This document shows positions 18,459 through 27,175 of a DNA stretch of 64,000 bases, one piece after another. Position 1 is the first letter of the stretch, and every line of letters begins with the position of its first letter. The notes beneath the pieces were generated by a model, which was not told the origin of the DNA, made no database searches, and saw only the letters and a program-made list of their open reading frames with translations. The DNA is from Singulisphaera acidiphila DSM 18658 (lineage in GTDB: Bacteria > Planctomycetota > Planctomycetia > Isosphaerales > Isosphaeraceae). The DNA is taken from NCBI RefSeq assembly GCF_000242455.2, contig NC_019892.1:9558744-9622743 (forward strand), in the 5' to 3' direction. Both the position numbers and the translations under genes were made by a program.

Positions 18459-18881
18459 TGCGACGACTCCTCGGCGAAATCGCTTCGATGTCCCATCGCC
18501 CAGCGCAGTCTACCCCGCCCCGATCCTCCAGGGAAATCCCTTTGTTAAAGATAAATCCAAACCGAGAGCGTGAGTACTTTATTAGGTAACCGGGGCCGGG
18601 TTCAGCCCCGGGCTACCTTTAAGACGTGTGCAATCCAAGGGTCAACGACTCTCAAACGTCGCAGGGCCACCCCCCCGATGTCCCTCAGCGCACCTTGCCA
18701 AGGTTCCCGGCGACTCTCTTACGCCGGGGGTTCGGCCCGTTGTAAGATGTGGACCGATCGATCGCACACTTTAGGGGAAGGGTCGGGGCGTTGACCCCGA
18801 TTCGACTCCGGCGAGCGACGCTTCGCCGTTTGTGCGATCGCAACACAAGACACGGAATCCGAAATCAACGAGCCCCAAGCG
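18459..18881. other. Intergenic region between divergent DUF1501 and protease genes
   Basis: No gene was recognised. A stem-loop with 12-13 base arms interrupted once (18585-18596 and 18605-18617) lies in the middle. The rest should hold the divergent promoters, but no clear -35/-10 pair was found. Confidence 0.5.
18585..18617. repeat. GC-rich stem-loop
   Basis: An imperfect inverted repeat: GGTAACCGGGGC pairs with GCCCCGGGCTACC around an 8-base loop. No T run follows directly, and both adjacent genes diverge from it, so it is not an ordinary terminator. It may be a dispersed palindromic repeat. Confidence 0.6.
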
Positions 18882-20390
18882 ATGCACGACAAACGGACTG
18901 TCCGGGCCTTACTCGGAGCGGCGTTCCTTCTCACAACCCCCTGCCTGGCCCACGCAGACGACGCCGAAGAAAGCGCGATCCGCGAGTCGGTCGTGAAGGT
19001 CTCCGCGACGATGCGGCTGCCCGAGATCGTCAAGCCGTGGACCAAGCAGAGCCCACGCGACGTCAGCGGCACCGGCGTGGTGATTGACGGGAAGCGGATT
19101 CTGACCAACGCGCATGTCGTCCTCTACGCCAGCCAGTTATTCGTCGAGTCGCACCAGTCGAGCGATAAAATCCCCGCGACGGTCGAGGCGATCAGCACGG
19201 GAATGGACCTCGCGGTGCTCAAGCTCGCAGACGAGTCCTTCTTCGACAAACGCCCCCCCCTGACCCGGACGGAGGCGCTCCCCGAGGTCAAAGACTCGGT
19301 GCTGGTCTACGGCTATCCCCAAGGGGGGACCAGCCTGTCGGTGACCAAAGGGATCGTCTCGCGGATCGAGTTCGCCGGCTATAACGAGCAGACCGCCGGA
19401 GTCCGGATCCAGGTGGACGCGGCCATCAACCCGGGCAACAGCGGCGGGCCCGCCCTGGTCGACAACAAGCTCATCGGCCTGATCTTCAGCCGGCTCAACC
19501 AGTCGGACAACATCGGCTACATCATCCCGAGCGAGGAGATCGACCTGTTCCTCAAGGATGTCGCCGACGGCCGATACGACGGCAAGCCGGCAATGCACGA
19601 CATCCTGCAAACCTTGGAAAACGACGCCCTCCGCAGCAAGCTCAAGGTCGACAAGAAGGCCACGGGCATGGTCGTCCACCGGCCCGACAGCGACGAAGAG
19701 TCGTACCCGCTCAAGGAGTGGGACCTGATCACCAAGATCGGCGACCAAGACGTCGACAACGTGGGCATGGTCAAGGCCCGCGAGAACCTCAGGCTCCGGT
19801 TCCAGTACCTGGTCCAGAAGCTCGCCAAGGACGGCAAGGTCCCCCTGACCATCGTCCGTGACGGCAAGCCGACCACCATCGAGCTGCCCGTCAGCCCGAA
19901 GCACGAGATGCTGATCGAGTCGCTCGGCGGCCGCTATCCCCAGTACTTCGTCTTCGGCCCCTTGGTCTTCTCACCCGTCTCGTCGGAGATCCTCGCCGGC
20001 CTCGGAGATCGGACCGCCGCCCTCTTCAGCGCCATCGGCAGCCCGATGGCCACGCGACGGGGTGACCGGCCCAAATTCGACGGCGAAGAACTCGTCGTGG
20101 TGGCCGCGCCGATGTTTCCGCACGCAATCAGCAAGGGCTATTCAAACCCGTTCATGAAAGTGATCAAGGAAATCAACGGCACCCGCGTCCGCAACATCCG
20201 CCACCTCGTTGAACTCCTCCGCGACGCGACCGACACGTACATCACGATCAGCTTCGACGACCGCGCCTCCGAAACGATCGTCTTCAACCGCGAGGAGGCC
20301 CTCCGCGCCACCGAAGACATCCTCAACGACAACGGATTACGGCAGCAGGCGTCCGATGACTTGAAGGCCGTCTGGTCCGAGAAAAAATGA
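18882..20390 (+). CDS. Secreted trypsin-like serine protease (DegP/HtrA-like)
   Basis: 502 aa with an N-terminal signal peptide ending near CLAHA (residues 1-25). The catalytic triad is readable: His78 in TNAHVV, Asp109 in GMDLAVLKL, and Ser187 in NPGNSGGPA. GYPQGG and GIVSRIEF are further S1C-family motifs. After residue 225 a long region contains a possible PDZ-like segment (LKEWDLITKIGDQDVDN) and a second one near 420-460 (IKEINGTRVRNIRHLVELL). It probably degrades or assists folding of envelope proteins. It is monocistronic and followed by a stem-loop. Confidence 0.92.
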   Translation: MHDKRTVRALLGAAFLLTTPCLAHADDAEESAIRESVVKVSATMRLPEIVKPWTKQSPRDVSGTGVVIDGKRILTNAHVVLYASQLFVESHQSSDKIPATVEAISTGMDLAVLKLADESFFDKRPPLTRTEALPEVKDSVLVYGYPQGGTSLSVTKGIVSRIEFAGYNEQTAGVRIQVDAAINPGNSGGPALVDNKLIGLIFSRLNQSDNIGYIIPSEEIDLFLKDVADGRYDGKPAMHDILQTLENDALRSKLKVDKKATGMVVHRPDSDEESYPLKEWDLITKIGDQDVDNVGMVKARENLRLRFQYLVQKLAKDGKVPLTIVRDGKPTTIELPVSPKHEMLIESLGGRYPQYFVFGPLVFSPVSSEILAGLGDRTAALFSAIGSPMATRRGDRPKFDGEELVVVAAPMFPHAISKGYSNPFMKVIKEINGTRVRNIRHLVELLRDATDTYITISFDDRASETIVFNREEALRATEDILNDNGLRQQASDDLKAVWSEKK

Positions 20391-20414
20391 GCCGGGAGGA
20401 ACGACGGGGGGCAA

Positions 20415-20444
20415 GCCCAGCGCGGGCGACCGTTCGCGCTGGGC
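20415..20444 (+). terminator. Stem-loop after the protease gene
   Basis: Perfect 10-base arms (GCCCAGCGCG at 20415-20424, complement at 20435-20444) with a 10-base loop, 25 bases after the stop. No T run follows, so it could be a Rho-dependent or processing structure. Confidence 0.55.
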
Positions 20445-20774
20445 GACGCAAATGATCCTGGTCGCGGCCACTGCAGTGAGCTTGGCGGTCGCGCGAATCG
20501 CCCTGCCCAAGCTCCCGACGCATTTCTGCGGGTAGTGACGTTCGCGCAACGGATCGGCGGACGGCGCGGCAATTGCCAAAGCCCCGGACCTATGTGGCCG
20601 TCGATCTGGTGATGATATTCGTGTATTCTAGTCGAGTGGCCCAGACCAAATTGTCCAGTCCCCCCCTTTTGATTTCTTCGACGGGTGTGCATTGCGAGCG
20701 AGAATCGCCCCAAGCGGGTGGGTGGCGATCTTGATCCACGGGGTCCTGAACCACTAACGTACATATTCCCAACG

Positions 20775-20890
20775 ACGGGTGGAGCGTGACCACCCGTTCA
20801 GTCTGCGATCCGCCAGGCGCCACGGGTTCCGTACTCTCGGTCCCCGTGGCCCCCGACAGTTGCCATCATCACGGGAGGGTGTCCCTTTTT
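20775..20890 (+). ncRNA. Candidate structured leader of the PiT gene
   Basis: Three hairpins lie in a row: 8-base arms at 20775-20782/20790-20797, 8-base arms at 20819-20826/20843-20850 (16-base loop), and a weak 4-base stem at 20873-20885 followed by TTTTT at 20886-20890. The start codon is 60 bases further on. The order could reflect an attenuated leader. It matches no riboswitch that I recognise. Confidence 0.3.
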
Positions 20891-20952
20891 CCGCCTGCTG
20901 AGATCGGTTCTTAGAGTCACCCCCTTCTCAGAGGTCGCGGATCGGACCGGGT

Positions 20953-22365
20953 ATGATTTTCTCTTTATTCGACGGTTCCGGTTCCCTCAGTGGCGGATCG
21001 CTGGCCCTGCTCATCGTGGCCTTGGCGATCGCCTTGGGGTTCGAGTTCGTCAACGGGTTCCACGACACGGCAAACGCTGTTGCCACAGTCATTTACACCA
21101 AGTCGCTACGCCCCTGGCCGGCGGTCCTGTGGTCGGGGTTTTGCAACTTCTGCGGCGTCTACCTGGGCGGGACGGCGGTTGCTTTCAGCATCGTGAACCT
21201 CTTGCCGGTCGACTTGCTGATCCGGGCCGGGTCGGGCGCGAGCTTGGCGATGGTGCTTGCGCTCCTGATCGCGGCGATCCTCTGGAACCTCGGGACATGG
21301 TTCCTGGGGCTGCCGGCGTCGAGTTCACACACCCTGATCGGGGCGATCGTGGGGGTGGGCCTGGCCAACTCCCTGTTGCCCGGCCACGTCTTCGGCGCGG
21401 GAGTCAACTGGGACAAGGCGCGCGAGGTCGGGCTTTCGCTCTTGATCTCCCCCTTGATCGGCTTCACCCTGTCGGCGGCCCTTTACCTCACGTTGAAAGC
21501 GACGATCCGGAGCCCGGAGCTCTACGAGCCCCCCATCGAAGACCGACCGCCCCCATTCTGGATCCGCGCCGTCTTGGTTTCCACCTGCACGGGAGTCAGC
21601 TTCGCGCACGGCTCCAACGACGGCCAAAAGGGGATCGGGCTCATCATGCTCATCCTGATCGGCGTCCTCCCCGCGCATTACGCGCTGAATCCCAAGGCGG
21701 GCGAGCCCCAGGTGCAGCGAACGTTGGCCGCCGCAGCCAGGCTTGAGAGCCTGCTCCAGCAACGTGAATCCGTCCCCGGGACCTCTGCCTTACTCGACGA
21801 ACTGGCCGCCCTCCGCGCGACCCTCAAGCGCTACCCGACCCTGCACGCGATCCCGGAAGAGGCTCGCTGGCAAGTCCGGGCCAACCTGCTGAGGCTGAGC
21901 AAAGGACTGGCCGCCTTGAAGCACACGAAGCATTCGGGCATTTCAAACCAGGACTGGAAGGCGGTCAGCCAGTGCCAGGCGGAGATGAAACCCTTGATCG
22001 AGTATTCACCGACCTGGGTCCTCATGGCCGTGGCCACCGCCTTGGGGGTCGGCACCACGGTGGGCTGGAAGCGGATCGTCCTTACCGTCGGCGAAAAAAT
22101 CGGCAAGAGCCATCTGACCTACGCCCAGGGGGCCAGCGCGGAACTCGTGGCGATGAGCACGATCGGCCTGGCCGATCTCGGCGGCCTCCCCGTCAGCACG
22201 ACCCAAGTCCTCTCCTCGGGCGTCGCCGGCACGATGGCCGCGAGCGGGTCGGGCCTGCGAGGCAAGACCGTCCGCAACATCGCCCTGGCCTGGCTCCTGA
22301 CCCTCCCCGTCTCAATGCTGCTTGCGGGGGGACTCTATCTCTTGTTCCGCTTGGTGGCCGTCTAA
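20953..22365 (+). CDS. PiT family inorganic phosphate transporter
   Basis: 470 aa with about ten membrane helices. The PiT repeats are visible: FVNGFHDTANAVATVIYTKS near the N-terminus and FAHGSNDGQKGIG in the middle. ASSSHTLIGAIVG and the late GLPVSTTQVLSSGVAGTM are family signatures. A cytoplasmic insertion (about 240-340) carries low-similarity helices. The protein moves phosphate with a cation gradient across the inner membrane. No PhoU-like (DUF47) gene is adjacent, which is unusual because PiT genes often have one. Confidence 0.95.
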   Translation: MIFSLFDGSGSLSGGSLALLIVALAIALGFEFVNGFHDTANAVATVIYTKSLRPWPAVLWSGFCNFCGVYLGGTAVAFSIVNLLPVDLLIRAGSGASLAMVLALLIAAILWNLGTWFLGLPASSSHTLIGAIVGVGLANSLLPGHVFGAGVNWDKAREVGLSLLISPLIGFTLSAALYLTLKATIRSPELYEPPIEDRPPPFWIRAVLVSTCTGVSFAHGSNDGQKGIGLIMLILIGVLPAHYALNPKAGEPQVQRTLAAAARLESLLQQRESVPGTSALLDELAALRATLKRYPTLHAIPEEARWQVRANLLRLSKGLAALKHTKHSGISNQDWKAVSQCQAEMKPLIEYSPTWVLMAVATALGVGTTVGWKRIVLTVGEKIGKSHLTYAQGASAELVAMSTIGLADLGGLPVSTTQVLSSGVAGTMAASGSGLRGKTVRNIALAWLLTLPVSMLLAGGLYLLFRLVAV

Positions 22366-22395
22366 CAACAGCACGCGTTCTCAAAAAAAAATGCC

Positions 22396-22457
22396 GCCCC
22401 GAGAGGAGCGATCGTCAGAGTCCGGGCTTGGCTCTTGACGGTCGCCCCTTTCGGGGC
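22396..22457 (+). terminator. Long stem-loop after the PiT gene
   Basis: About 25-base imperfect arms (22396-22420 and 22432-22457) with an 11-base loop, 30 bases after the stop. An A run lies before the stem (22383-22391), giving a T run on the minus strand. The structure could therefore terminate minus-strand transcription or be a repeat element. Confidence 0.6.
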
Positions 22458-22645
22458 TCTGGCAAATCCCACAGGCACACGGATCGTCTCCAGGGGGCTT
22501 GCCCCCCTTTGGCGAGGAACGGCCGCCCCGTTAGAGTTGCAAGGAACCCAGCAACGGAGCGGGCTTGTGGGCAAATCTGTTCCCGGGACGTTGTCGCGAG
22601 TTCTGGCCTGGAACATCCCGTTGAAGTCGGACTGCGACGTCGACT

Positions 22646-22834
22646 CTACTTCCGAGGGGACTTCGCCCGCGCCGCATCGGCGGCGGCACCGCTGGGCGGG
22701 CCCGTGTCAACGGCCGGCGAAGCAGCAGCCGGAGCCGCCGGGGCCGGCGGCGGTTCGCTACCGCAACCGAATATCGAGGATCCGGCGAGCAGAAACAAAG
22801 CGAGCAAGGCTCGAATTCGAGACGGAGTGGCCAT
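22646..22834 (-). CDS. Small lipoprotein
   Basis: 62 aa from the ATG at 22834 (an upstream ATG would add ten residues). A basic start, a hydrophobic segment LLALFLLAGSSIFGC and a lipobox-like end place the acylated Cys near residue 24. The mature part is short and rich in Pro and Ala (PPPAPAAPAAASPA) and ends basic. It has no recognised domain. It lies downstream of a DUF1559 gene on the same strand, a common arrangement in planctomycetes, but two hairpins separate them. Confidence 0.6.
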   Translation of the reverse strand: MATPSRIRALLALFLLAGSSIFGCGSEPPPAPAAPAAASPAVDTGPPSGAAADAARAKSPRK

Positions 22835-22993
22835 TCTGGTTTCCTTAAAGAGGTCGAGAGCCAAGTCAATTCCCGATACTTAGACGTGAGAGATTGCCGC
22901 CCAGGCAAGCGGGAAGCATAAGCTCTCAGTCTTTCGATACCGTTTTGAGGGGAACGAGCGAATCAGCTCCCCGCCTACCTGGAAGAAATTCCA

Positions 22994-23020
22994 ACGGGCG
23001 GGGCGAACCGCCCCGCCCGT
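22994..23020 (-). terminator. Terminator hairpin downstream of DUF1559 copy 3
   Basis: Perfect 12-base GC-rich arms (22994-23005 and 23009-23020) around a 3-base loop. On the minus strand it is followed by TTGGAATTTCTT. It lies 65 bases after the DUF1559 stop. Confidence 0.75.
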
Positions 23021-23037
23021 GTTTCAGTAAAGCAGGA

Positions 23038-23058
23038 GGAGCCCCCTCAAGGGGCTCC
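23038..23058 (-). terminator. Second hairpin downstream of DUF1559 copy 3
   Basis: 8-base arms GGAGCCCC/GGGGCTCC with a 5-base loop, between the DUF1559 stop and the longer hairpin. No T run; it may assist termination or protect the 3' end. Confidence 0.5.
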
Positions 23059-23084
23059 CAACCTGTTCGCGAGGCGCAATCACC

Positions 23085-24065
23085 TTAATAAGCATCTGAG
23101 CTAATCACTTCGCCGCCGTTGGGAGTGCTAAGGGCGCGCCAAATGTTCAGGTTGACGCTGTCCTTGACGAACCGGGCACTCCCGTCACCAAAGACGGCGT
23201 TGACCCCGCCCGGGTGTCGGCTTCGCGAGGCGTTGAACTTCGGCTCGTTCGTATTGCACGGCGGGTTTCCCGCAACCAGTGTAGGCGGAGCGCAGAAAGC
23301 AAGCTGGTCAGGAATCTTGGAGTTGGGCGTCGTATACGCCATGAACATCGAGCAATTGTAATCGTCATTGAAAATATCGCCACGATGATCGTAGTTCACG
23401 TCATCGTTAACTCCGACGATCACTTCACCCACCAGCAAGGTGTTGCTCGTCCCGTCGGTCATGTCCCGCAGGCTCGTCGAGAGATTCCCCTTGAACGGGG
23501 CGCCGCTGAAGGTGACCGGACCGGCGGGAGCGTTGGTGGTCCAGGGGTTCGGACCGGCCGCGCCTCGCCCTGCCTCGCTCTGCCAGAAGTGGGAGTTGCC
23601 CCAATTCGCGGCCATGCTCGCCTTCCGGCGTTTGTAACGCAGGGTGGGTTCCTGAATGCTCTTTGCCCCGGCATCGCTCGGGCATTGCCAGATCGAGATG
23701 CTGGTCATCAGGGCGGTCGTCTGTTCCCACTCGTAAAAGGGGACGCTGAAGTTGATCGCGTTGTAGAGGGCCCCTTGCTCGAAGTAAGGCAAGATCATGA
23801 ACGCCCAAGTCCGCCGGTTGTCGTTCGGCGAAACCGACTCGTAGGAGTAACCACTCCCCATGCGACCGATCGGGAATGACCCCGTGGTATCATGATAGTT
23901 ATGCATAGCAATGCCCATTTGCTTAAAATTATTAATGCATTGGGCACGCCGTGCAGCCTCGCGGGCCGCCTGCACGGCAGGCAGCAGCAAGGCGATCAGA
24001 ACGGCAATGATGGCGATAACGACCAGTAATTCGATCAAAGTGAAGGCACGACGCCGAGTGGGCAT
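23085..24065 (-). CDS. DUF1559 domain protein with prepilin-type N-terminus (copy 3)
   Basis: 326 aa from the ATG at 24065, chosen because GAGGAG lies just upstream. The motif is A-FTLIELLVV (Ala at -1) followed by AVQAAREAARRAQCINN. DGTSNTLLVGEV lies in the middle and HPGGVNAVFGDGS near the end. It ends GGEVISSDAY. Two hairpins follow the stop, and a small lipoprotein gene lies beyond on the same strand. Confidence 0.93.
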   Translation of the reverse strand: MPTRRRAFTLIELLVVIAIIAVLIALLLPAVQAAREAARRAQCINNFKQMGIAMHNYHDTTGSFPIGRMGSGYSYESVSPNDNRRTWAFMILPYFEQGALYNAINFSVPFYEWEQTTALMTSISIWQCPSDAGAKSIQEPTLRYKRRKASMAANWGNSHFWQSEAGRGAAGPNPWTTNAPAGPVTFSGAPFKGNLSTSLRDMTDGTSNTLLVGEVIVGVNDDVNYDHRGDIFNDDYNCSMFMAYTTPNSKIPDQLAFCAPPTLVAGNPPCNTNEPKFNASRSRHPGGVNAVFGDGSARFVKDSVNLNIWRALSTPNGGEVISSDAY

Positions 24066-25053
24066 AAAATCACTCCTCAATGACGACAGCAATCCGGATC
24101 AGTGCGACTCGCGGTGAATGTCCGAAGCGGCGTTCGACGATCAAGAGCCCGACAAACGCCTTTCTTCGGGCGATCACACCCCCGAAATTCCGCGGGTGGA
24201 AAGACTTGTCCTCCTCGTGGTGGCGGTGTCACAGATTGAGAGAGAGCCACCGGATCTCGGCGGACGATCTCCATCCATCCTCCCACCAATCTAGTACTGA
24301 CCTCATCATTTTTTGATGAATAAGACGCAGCAGCGAGACCCCTCCCACCAACGAGGTTGACACGAACGACGAAATACCAGGACTAGCGGCCGAATCCCCA
24401 AGGAATTCATGGACCGCTAAACCTAATTCTGCACGACCAACCCGCTTAATGAAGCAGAAATGACAACAATCAGAGCATTGTGAAAAACGAGGGTTTCCGT
24501 CAAGGGAAAAACCCAGATTCTCCCCAATATCTCCAGGCCGGATTCGACTTCATGTCATGTCACTTGACAGTCGTCGGCTATTGGATTGTCTCTGACAATA
24601 ATAGCAGGCGGTGGAGAAGCCGCAAGCGGTTTCCATCTCTTTATCGACAAGTTCCAACTAATTAGTCGCACATGATCCACTCACCCAAAACGTCAGCCAA
24701 GCGATTCTCAAGTGAGTTGCCGCAATTCGAAGCAACTTTGGCTCCTCACCACAAATGACACAAAACGCGAGTACATTAGCGAATGCGCGACTTCCTGACG
24801 TCTTCACCACGCTACGGGACACCCGTTCCTGAAGGGTCGTGCCGAAGAATCACGCGGAAATTTCCAAGACATTCGACCGACGCCAAGCTCGGCCGAGCTA
24901 CGGCGAAAAGCGATTCAGCAGCGGGTCAGTCCCTGCCGAGTGAGCCGTCTCAGTATGATCGAGAACTCCGGACGCTCGACAGACAAACATCGCGGAGCCC
25001 CCGCCGACGACCACTGAGTTTTCTCATTCCATATACGCACAACAGCATCCGGC
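24066..25053. other. Long AT-richer intergenic region, nearly 1 kb
   Basis: No gene could be supported. Composition falls from about 24290 to 24800 relative to neighbours. Short features: a hairpin TCATCA-T5-TGATGA near 24302-24318, and a 12-base palindrome TGTCACTTGACA at 24558-24569. The open frames of 61 and 100 codons here have no start signal, domain or coding bias. It may be a decayed gene or an old insertion site. Confidence 0.5.
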
Positions 25054-25410
25054 TCAAATCCCAATCCCAGCCAGCACATCGATGAGTCGAAGAACAATGT
25101 CGGTCGCGACCGGTGCTTTGGTCTCCGCTTTGATAACCACTTCCTCCAGACGTTCCTTGGCTGCTTCGATCAGTCCAGGTTCGTGCTGGTCACTCACGGC
25201 TCGCACCAGTTGGGCGGTGCTCTCGGCCAGTTCTTCGGTATGGGGCTCGGGCGGGTGTAGCGCCTGGGTCAGGTCACCCAGGAGGTCGGCCGCCTCCTCC
25301 CTGACCTCCGGCTCCAGGTGCTCCGCCTCACGAAGCCGACGTGCGAGTTCCTCAATATCCTTCGCGACCTGGGGGTCGGGCTCCTCGCCCTTCGACGACG
25401 GTTCCTGCAT
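25054..25410 (-). CDS. DUF4404-like small helical protein
   Basis: 118 aa, with AAAGGAG at good spacing before the ATG at 25410. Sequence such as DIEELARRLREAEHLEPEVR, then LLGDLTQALHPPEPHTEELA, resembles the DUF4404 family (small, all-helical, function unknown). It is acidic, with no signal or membrane segment, so probably cytoplasmic. It is isolated, with long gaps on both sides. Family assignment is from memory of the pattern and is moderate. Confidence 0.75.
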   Translation of the reverse strand: MQEPSSKGEEPDPQVAKDIEELARRLREAEHLEPEVREEAADLLGDLTQALHPPEPHTEELAESTAQLVRAVSDQHEPGLIEAAKERLEEVVIKAETKAPVATDIVLRLIDVLAGIGI

Positions 25411-25792
25411 GGCTTGAGACTCCTTTGGGAGACGCGAGTCGGCAGACCCGCAAGCGCAATGCTACAGCGGCGAGAGACATCCAACCAGAGGCCGGTTCGA
25501 ACGGTCCGAAACTCGGCTCGACTACGCGCGTAGAACCGCGCTGGCCGGTCGAGCAGACCGGCTCATCTCCGCTGCAGGCCAGGATCCGGGGGCCACCCCT
25601 ACCGCCGCTGTCGTTGACCAACAGCGTGTTCTTGCAATCTGGAGCCGGAATTGAAAACCGGCCGGCGGTCTCCCTGGGCTCTCGCTCGGCTCTCAGGGAC
25701 AACGTACCCTAGCGGCGGCGCGTCCATCGAAATACGGCTCACGCCACTGGCCAAGCCGTTCTGACGACAATCCAACGCAAGTGAGACCGGGA
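25411..25792. other. Intergenic region between DUF4404-like and SGNH-like genes
   Basis: The two genes diverge, so this segment should hold both promoters. No gene, repeat or clear promoter element was seen. Confidence 0.4.
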
Positions 25793-26941
25793 ATGAACCA
25801 CAAGCGAATCGCGGCGGCGGTGGGCTGGCTGTCACTGATCTTGGGAACCATGACCGAGGCCCAGACATCGCCGGCAACCGACCCAGTCCGGCCGGCGGCG
25901 GATCCCAAAGAACAGCCGATCGACTTCGAGCGGGCACGGACGTTGCTGGATAAGCGGCAGCGAGGGGAAATGCTGACGGAGGACGAGACCGCCTACCTGA
26001 AACGAGCCATCGCCGCGCGCCAGGGACAACAGCAAGGTCCCCGGCCGGTCCCCCGGGAATCGATCGGGGTCAAGCCGCTGAGCGAGATGACTGCGGAGGA
26101 TCGCTACAAGCAGCAAGAGGGTGGCCTGTACGGTGGGGGCCGGAATACACCGCCGGACAGCCATCGCCGCGAGGCGGAGCAGGAGTTGGCACGCATCCAG
26201 CCGCTGGACGCCGACGGGCAGCCTGCCGCGGACGGGAAGATTGTTTTCGTCTCGATCAGCATGTCGAACGCGACGCAAGAATTTGCGCGATTCAAGCGGA
26301 TCGCCGACGCGGCCCCGGCCAAGTCCGCAAAGTTGACCATCGTCGATTGCGCCCAAGGTGGGCAGGCGATGGCCGAGTGGGCCCCACCGGATGCACGGCC
26401 ATGGACCATCGCCGAGCAATTGCTGACCCGCGCCAAGGTCGCGCCTAAGCAGGTGCAGATCGCCTGGATCAAACTCGCCAACAAGGGTCCGCACGGCGAC
26501 TTGGAAGAGCATGGGCGGAAGTTACAGCGCGACACGCTGGCCGTGATCCAGAACGCAAAGAGTCGGTTCCCGAACTTGCGGATCGTGTATCTCTCAAGCC
26601 GCATCTACGGCGGCTACGCGACAACCCATCTCAACCCCGAACCCTTCGCGTTCGAATCCGCGTTCCCCGCGCGTTGGCTCATTCAGGACCAGATCAAGGG
26701 AAGTGACGCGTTGAACTTCAAAGCAGAGCGAGGGCCGATCAAAGCACCCCTGCTCCTCTGGGGCCCTTATCTCTGGGCGGACGGCACAACCCCGCGAGCG
26801 AGCGACAAACTCGTCTACAATCGCGCTGACCTCGCCGACGATGGAACCCATCCTTCAGAAGCGGGCCGCGACAAGGTTGCCAAGCTCATGCTCGACTTCT
26901 TCAAGCTCGACCCGCTCGCCAAGCCTTGGTTTGCTCCTTGA
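25793..26941 (+). CDS. Secreted SGNH-hydrolase-like protein
   Basis: 382 aa from ATG 25793; a GTG at 25781 would add four residues. A signal peptide ends near MTEAQ. Residues 30-130 are charged and helical. The rest resembles an SGNH fold: VFVSISMSNATQEF in the position of the first block, VDCAQGGQAMAEW, VYLSSRIYGGY, and DDGTHPSEAGRDKVAKLML, which carries the Asp and His of block V. The canonical GDS Ser motif is not clear, so activity is uncertain. It may act on acetylated polysaccharide. The beta-helix gene follows in the same direction after about 235 bases. Confidence 0.75.
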   Translation: MNHKRIAAAVGWLSLILGTMTEAQTSPATDPVRPAADPKEQPIDFERARTLLDKRQRGEMLTEDETAYLKRAIAARQGQQQGPRPVPRESIGVKPLSEMTAEDRYKQQEGGLYGGGRNTPPDSHRREAEQELARIQPLDADGQPAADGKIVFVSISMSNATQEFARFKRIADAAPAKSAKLTIVDCAQGGQAMAEWAPPDARPWTIAEQLLTRAKVAPKQVQIAWIKLANKGPHGDLEEHGRKLQRDTLAVIQNAKSRFPNLRIVYLSSRIYGGYATTHLNPEPFAFESAFPARWLIQDQIKGSDALNFKAERGPIKAPLLLWGPYLWADGTTPRASDKLVYNRADLADDGTHPSEAGRDKVAKLMLDFFKLDPLAKPWFAP

Positions 26942-27175
26942 GTGTCGCCACCGCCATGGAGATAACGCCCCCAGCCGTCACGCGTCTGGGACGGCCAAGG
27001 GCCAACCTCTTGCGGATGGGGGGAACGGCAAAACCAGTCGCTTCCTTCCATCCCGGCCACGGGACATACTGGGGTCGATGACCCGCGTCCCCACCGTTTT
27101 CCCCAGCACGTCGGGCCGAAGGCACAACCACACGGGAACGCCCCGCGCTGGGCGAACTCGCCCCTGGAGGTCCCC

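Larger units (their letters stand above)
20391..20952. other. Intergenic region upstream of the phosphate transporter
   Basis: No gene was supported in about 560 bases. It contains a possible terminator hairpin at 20415-20444 and a cluster of hairpins at 20775-20850 close to the PiT gene, both listed separately. Confidence 0.5.

Noticed and set aside
24480..24665. 61-codon frame in the long gap
   Set aside because: No domain, start signal or coding bias.
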